A DNA stretch of 64,000 bases from Nematostella vectensis (taxonomy: Eukaryota; Cnidaria; Anthozoa; Actiniaria; Edwardsiidae). The DNA lies in the NCBI RefSeq assembly GCF_932526225.1, contig NC_064044.1, positions 6,104,747 to 6,168,746 on the forward strand. The letters are read 5' to 3'. This document shows positions 61,101 to 64,000 of this stretch, one piece after another. Both the position numbers and the translations under genes were made by a program. Position 1 is the stretch's first letter. Each line of letters starts with the position of its first letter. The notes under the pieces are model-generated. The model was given only the letters and a program-made list of their open reading frames with translations, made no database searches and was not told where the DNA came from.

Positions 61101-64000
61101 CTTCAGTAGCCTATTGTATGGTATTCAATAACCATTCATTTGCTCTTTGTTTCAGGCTAAGCACAAACAACGGCACAGCATTCTCTCCCGTCGACTATAC
61201 TGCGATGTCTGACAATAGTGTAACGTTTTTGGCCAACGAACAATCTAAGCTAGTAAACATAACCATCAATGTTGACCAGACAGTTGAAAATGATGAAGAT
61301 TTCAAGGCACTCCTGTCTCACACTAACGCAGACAAAGTTGCCCTTGGCCTACTAAATACGACGACAATCACAATTGGCAACGATGATCAAGGTGACTGGA
61401 GAAAACTAATCTTTTGATTTATTTTGACTAACAGACATTTTGTTGAAAGACATTGTACTATAAAGAGAAAATTGTTATAATAAAAATTTGGGCTTGCTAA
61501 AGATTTTGGATGTCTTATGCCAAAAATGTATATTGCTGCCTTTGGAAATTTACCAAAGAAAGTGTTCCCGTTATAATACTAAATGTCTATTTAGGTACAA
61601 CCCTCGGGTAACAACAATTGTTCTATTGGGGTTTAAACACTGTAACTGTTGTCTTCCTTTAAAACTTGGTCCATGATAGTTTTTGTTTTTATTGATCCAC
61701 AGCAACTTTCAGCTTTGCGTCCTCATCGTATTCAGTTGAGGAAGATACGGGTTATGTTACAGTGAACATCACAAAGACTGGGACCTCTGACATTTCTCTT
61801 GATGTGAAGTAAGTAGAATAGAATTGGTTTGTGTTATTAATTGAATTCTGCGAAAAGTATTGGCAATCAAAATATTGTCTTTGCACTCCTTCTTTTCTGA
61901 ATCGTTTACCTTTAGTAGCCTATTGTATGGTATTCAATAACCATTCATTTGCTCTTTGTCTCAGGCTAAGCACAAACAACGGCACAGCATTCTCTCCCGT
62001 CGACTATACTGCGATGTCTAACAACAGTCTAACGTTTTTGGACAACGAACAATCTAAGCTAGTAAACATAACCATCAATGTTGACCAGACAGTTGAACAT
62101 GATGAAGATTTCAAGGCACTCCTGTCTCACACTAACGCAGACAAAGTTGCCCTTGGCCTACTAAATACGACGACAATCACAATTGGCAACGATGATCAAG
62201 GTGACTGGAGAAAACTAATCTTTTTATTTATTTTGACTAACAGACATTTTGTTGAAAGACATTGTACTATAAAGAGAAAATTGTTATAATAAAAATTTGG
62301 GCTTGCTAAAGATTTTGGATGTTTTATGCCAAAACTGTATATTGCTGCCTTTGAAAATTTACCAAAGAAATTGTTCCCGTTATAATACTATATGTCTATT
62401 TAAATACAAATCTCGGGTAACAACAATTGTCCTATTGGGGTTTACAGACTGTAACTGTTGTCTTTCTTTAAAATTTGGTCCATGATAGTTTTTGTTTTAT
62501 TGATCCACAGCAACTTTCAGCTTTGCGTCCTCATCGTATTCAGTTGAGGAAGATACGGGTTATGTTACAGTGAACATCACAAAGACTGGGACCTCTGACA
62601 TTTCTCTTGATGTGAAGTAAGTAGAATAGAATTGGTTTGTGTGATTGATTGAATTCTGCGAAAAGTATTGGCAATCAAAATATTGTCTTTGCACTCCTTT
62701 TCTGAATTTTTTACCTTCAGTAGCCTATTGTATGGTATTCAATAACCATTAATTTGCTCTTTGTTTCAGGCTAAGCACAAACAACGGCACAGCATTCTCT
62801 CCCGTCGACTATACTGCGATGTCTGACAATAGTGTAACGTTTTTGGCCAACGAACAATCTAAGCTAGTAAACATAACCATCAATGTTGACCAGACAGTTG
62901 AAAATGATGAAGATTTCAAGGCACTCCTGTCTCACACTAACGCAGACAAAGTTGCCCTTGGCCTACTAAATACGACGACAATCACAATTGGCAACGATGA
63001 TCAAGGTGACTGGAGAAAACTAATCTTTTTATTTATTTTGACTAACAGACATTTTGTTGAAAGACATTGTACTATAAAGAGAAAATTGTTATAATAAAAA
63101 TTTGGGCTTGCTAAAGATTTTGGATGTTTTATGCCAAAACTGTATATTGCTGCCTTTGAAAATTTACCAAAGAAATTGTTCCCGTTATAATACTATATGT
63201 CTATTTAAATACAAATCTCGGGTAACAACAATTGTCCTATTGGGGTTTACAGACTGTAACTGTTGTCTTTCTTTAAAATTTGGTCCATGATAGTTTTTGT
63301 TTTATTGATCCACAGCAACTTTCAGCTTTGCGTCCTCATCGTATTCAGTTGAGGAAGATACGGGTTATGTTACAGTGAACATCACAAAGACTGGGACCTC
63401 TGACATTTCTCTTGATGTGAAGTAAGTAGAATAGAATTGGTTTGTGTTATTAATTGAATTCTGCGAAAAGTATTGGCAATCAAAATATTGTCTTTGCACT
63501 CCTTCTTTTCTGAATCGTTTACCTTTAGTAGCCTATTGTATGGTATTCAATAACCATTCATTTGCTCTTTGTCTCAGGCTAAGCACAAACAACGGCACAG
63601 CATTCTCTCCCGTCGACTATACTGCGATGTCTAACAACAGTCTAACGTTTTTGGACAACGAACAATCTAAGCTAGTAAACATAACCATCAATGTTGACCA
63701 GACAGTTGAACATGATGAAGATTTCAAGGCACTCCTGTCTCACACTAACGCAGACAAAGTTGCCCTTGGCCTACTAAATACGACGACAATCACAATTGGC
63801 AACGATGATCAAGGTGACTGGAGAAAACTAATCTTTTTATTTATTTTGACTAACAGACATTTTGTTGAAAGACATTGTACTATAAAGAGAAAATTGTTAT
63901 AATAAAAATTTGGGCTTGCTAAAGATTTTGGATGTTTTATGCCAAAACTGTATATTGCTGCCTTTGAAAATTTACCAAAGAAATTGTTCCCGTTATAATA
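43058..64000 (+). CDS. Secreted or membrane tandem Calx-beta protein, 5' part (gene 2)
   Basis: Paralogue of gene 1 in the same orientation; the 3' end is outside the window. Exons seen: signal-peptide exon 43058-43127, one diverged Calx-beta cassette (49352-49463, 50983-51212), then 14 near-identical cassettes from 52810 to 63813. The joined frame is open for about 1733 codons. All splice phases match gene 1 (phase 1 between cassettes, phase 2 inside). The product enters the secretory pathway and displays an extended glycosylated Calx-beta rod. Whether it ends in a membrane anchor like gene 1 cannot be seen here. Because gene 1 lacks its 5' end and gene 2 its 3' end, the visible parts are complementary, but they are separate genes: gene 1 has its own stop at 21743 and gene 2 its own start. 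Confidence 0.9.
43128..45127. other. First intron of gene 2, proximal part
   Basis: Nothing beyond homopolymers and simple repeats: T-run near 44214-44231, (AT)n near 44288-44302, G-run at 44402-44420. Confidence 0.6.
45128..45320. mobile_element. Short MITE, about 193 bp
   Basis: Inverted ends taaagcgtggtacacac and gtgtgcaccaggcttta, arms about 45 bp with the shared core cgacataggcgcgca. TA at both borders is compatible with Tc1/mariner-type insertion. A relic of one end lies at 41432-41485. Confidence 0.75.
46826..46995. repeat. (GGAT)n / (GATA)n microsatellite
   Basis: ggatgggtggat grading into ggatggatggat and gatagatagat. It directly adjoins the 3' side of the minus-strand retrotransposon remnant at 47086 and probably grew from that element's tail. 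Confidence 0.9.
47000..47655 (-). pseudogene. Non-LTR retrotransposon fragment (end of reverse-transcriptase ORF)
   Basis: Minus-strand frame 47433-47086 reads [53 protein letters not shown] and [12 protein letters not shown]. This is the typical C-terminal region of CR1/L2-like reverse-transcriptase proteins. Upstream coding continues to about 47655 ([36 protein letters not shown]) with at least one frameshift near 47490-47505. It is 5'-truncated, with the A/T-rich 3' end toward the microsatellite at 46826. Confidence 0.75.
47819..48276. mobile_element. hAT-like MITE, 458 bp, 7-bp TSD
   Basis: Inverted ends CAGGGGCTCATAAGTAGGGG and CCCCTACTTATGAGCCCCTG, with further inverted homology inside (cctgatcctaggaaacgcc versus ggcgtttcccaggatcagg). 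Flanked by ACGTGCT at 47812-47818 and 48277-48283. CAGGG-type ends are typical of hAT elements, which usually make 8-bp duplications; here seven bases match. Confidence 0.82.
48277..49351. other. First intron of gene 2, distal part
   Basis: C homopolymer at 48351-48369. Otherwise AT-rich DNA with no supported feature. Confidence 0.5.
49352..51212 (+). CDS. Diverged N-terminal Calx-beta cassette (exons 49352-49463, 50983-51212)
   Basis: Exon A (112 nt) reads [20 protein letters not shown]; exon B (230 nt) reads [20 protein letters not shown], then [18 protein letters not shown] and VSITNNDK. Lengths sum to 342 nt. Hallmarks present: GTDYTS, ITFSASE, ENTESF and the closing ITNND. It is the membrane-distal end domain of gene 2 and is not homogenised with the array. 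Donors gtaagt and gtatgg. Confidence 0.9.
49525..49950. mobile_element. Palindromic MITE in intron
   Basis: Inverted ends: gactttgagaaaacagac then ggggttgctcgac on the left, and gtcgagcaaccccgtctaca then tttcttgagagtc on the right. Its interior carries the motifs aaccctaagagatagca and taccctaaacgatag, related to the tandem units at 36960-37260. Target duplication not resolved. Confidence 0.65.
50692..50883. repeat. 27-bp minisatellite
   Basis: Seven copies of a 27-bp unit (catcatcatgacaatcattt plus gaatcaa) about 100 bp before exon 50983. Because 27 is a multiple of three, open frames appear on both strands (HHHDNHLNQ on +), but they have no splice or domain support. Confidence 0.92.
51213..52647. 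other. Intron before array 2
   Basis: Contains G-, C- and CCA/CCG-rich stretches (51258-51275, 51372-51437) and a weakly palindromic ccccctaaat-type segment near 51890-51990. The array-type intron sequence starts abruptly at about 52648. Confidence 0.55.
52810..53307 (+). CDS. Gene 2 array cassette 1 (exons 52810-52915, 53072-53307)
   Basis: First homogenised unit. Exon B variant GLQNTTT instead of GLLNTTT, which leaves the sequon intact. Keeps NADQV as in gene 1. Preceding intron homology covers only its last ~160 bp. Confidence 0.93.
53630..54127 (+). CDS. Gene 2 array cassette 2 (exons 53630-53735, 53892-54127)
   Basis: Consensus protein with NADQV. The upstream intron (ccttaggaattggaatgg, gacccacag) is the 820-bp subtype found after cassettes 4 and 5 of gene 1. 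Confidence 0.93.
54441..54935 (+). CDS. Gene 2 array cassette 3 (exons 54441-54546, 54700-54935)
   Basis: First unit with NADKV instead of NADQV, the form kept in every later unit. Exon B acceptor is tttcag rather than tctcag. Confidence 0.93.
55247..55744 (+). CDS. Gene 2 array cassette 4 (exons 55247-55352, 55509-55744)
   Basis: Exon A ends SLNVK; exon B has NSLTFL. First unit of the gtgttattaattg intron type, the marker of the higher-order repeat. Confidence 0.93.
56054..56548 (+). CDS. Gene 2 array cassette 5 (exons 56054-56159, 56313-56548)
   Basis: Exon A ends SLNVK as in cassette 4; exon B is the [13 protein letters not shown] type. Confidence 0.93.
56860..57354 (+). CDS. Gene 2 array cassette 6 (exons 56860-56965, 57119-57354)
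   Basis: Protein as cassette 3. The exon B donor is gtgatt instead of gtgact. Confidence 0.93.
57666..58160 (+). CDS. Gene 2 array cassette 7 (exons 57666-57771, 57925-58160)
   Basis: Exon [10 protein letters not shown] (tcaacg for tcatcg); exon [11 protein letters not shown], introducing an extra Asp. gtgttattaattg type. Confidence 0.93.
58471..58968 (+). CDS. Gene 2 array cassette 8 (exons 58471-58576, 58733-58968)
   Basis: Exon B has NTTKITI instead of NTTTITI. Otherwise the NADKV consensus. Confidence 0.93.
59281..59775 (+). CDS. Gene 2 array cassette 9 (exons 59281-59386, 59540-59775)
   Basis: Protein identical to cassette 3 type. The intron between its exons has ttctcaatttttt, a private change. 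Confidence 0.93.
60087..60584 (+). CDS. Gene 2 array cassette 10 (exons 60087-60192, 60349-60584)
   Basis: Exon A acceptor is ccaaag, not ccacag: still AG, but with A at -3, which usually weakens a 3' splice site. Exon A carries SSTYS as in cassette 7. gtgttattaattg type; exon B NSVTFLAN. Confidence 0.9.
60897..61391 (+). CDS. Gene 2 array cassette 11 (exons 60897-61002, 61156-61391)
   Basis: [13 protein letters not shown] consensus. The exon B acceptor context (cattcatttgc then tttcag) mixes the two intron subtypes. Confidence 0.93.
61703..62200 (+). CDS. Gene 2 array cassette 12 (exons 61703-61808, 61965-62200)
   Basis: Exon B variant set [12 protein letters not shown] plus VEHDED, shared exactly with cassette 14 two units later. 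Confidence 0.93.
62511..63005 (+). CDS. Gene 2 array cassette 13 (exons 62511-62616, 62770-63005)
   Basis: Exons of the NSVTFLAN type, but the following intron is the aatctttttattt / gttttatgccaaaactg type that otherwise follows NSLTFL exons: a mosaic unit. Confidence 0.93.
63316..63813 (+). CDS. Gene 2 array cassette 14 (exons 63316-63421, 63578-63813)
   Basis: Repeats cassette 12 at the protein level ([18 protein letters not shown]). The intron continues to the window end at 64000, so further cassettes are expected. Confidence 0.93.

Larger units (their letters stand above)
52648..64000 (+). repeat. Coding tandem array 2 (805-820 bp units, higher-order)
   Basis: Exon A starts at 52810, 53630, 54441, 55247, 56054, 56860, 57666, 58471, 59281, 60087, 60897, 61703, 62511 and 63316. 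The two first units (820, 811 bp) resemble array 1 of gene 1; later units are 805-810 bp. Intron variants (gtgttattaattg versus gtgattgattg after exon A) mark units 4, 7, 10, 12 and 14, showing trimeric then dimeric higher-order repeats. It continues beyond the window. Confidence 0.95.

Noticed and set aside
43058-64000. Idea that gene 2 is the missing 5' half of gene 1 placed downstream by mis-assembly
   Set aside because: It cannot be excluded from sequence alone, but both arrays have distinct unit variants and distinct unique flanks, so two genes is the simpler reading.

Overview
This is a eukaryotic (animal) genomic window with no prokaryotic layout. It holds intron-rich genes with phase-matched exons and GT-AG junctions, AT-rich intergenic DNA, many minisatellites, and layers of inverted-repeat DNA transposons plus one non-LTR retrotransposon remnant. 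The protein type (tandem Calx-beta ectodomains), the repeat style and the base composition suggest an early-branching metazoan, most likely an anthozoan cnidarian. That organism call is inference, not proof.

Layout. (1) Positions 1-21745, + strand: the 3' part of a gene for a single-pass membrane protein. It starts inside one Calx-beta exon, continues through six near-identical two-exon Calx-beta cassettes (455-5037) and seven progressively more diverged ones (5360-17758), then a 36-nt lysine-rich linker exon, a transmembrane exon (19370-19475) and a short tail exon ending in TAA at 21743-21745. I can follow about 1588 codons. (2) Positions 21746-43057: about 21 kb of mostly transposon-derived DNA, with a possible minus-strand Calx-beta relic near 23.1 kb and a 4.5-kb TTAA-flanked element at 35.1-39.6 kb that carries a smaller Mutator-like element. 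(3) From 43058, + strand: the 5' part of a second gene of the same architecture. It has a signal-peptide exon, a 6.2-kb intron, one diverged Calx-beta cassette, then at least 14 near-identical cassettes that run off the window end.

The two genes lie head-to-tail and share a cassette that is almost identical in exons and in introns. Every cassette is exon A (106 nt) plus exon B (236 nt) = 342 nt = 114 codons, entered and left in phase 1, so whole cassettes can be gained or lost without a frameshift. The second array has higher-order periodicity (trimers of about 2.42 kb, then a dimer of 1.61 kb), the signature of unequal exchange or gene conversion. The most interesting reading is a rapidly turning-over, copy-number-variable cell-surface adhesion or recognition locus: one gene shows a membrane anchor, the other shows a secretory signal, and the array is continually homogenised. 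The function itself is inferred only from domain type and topology.

The introns document successive transposon insertions. I could resolve ends and target-site duplications for two Mutator-like elements with 9-bp duplications, two TTAA-flanked elements (a third is likely), a 7-bp-duplication element, and a nested element for which a second repeat copy shows the empty site.
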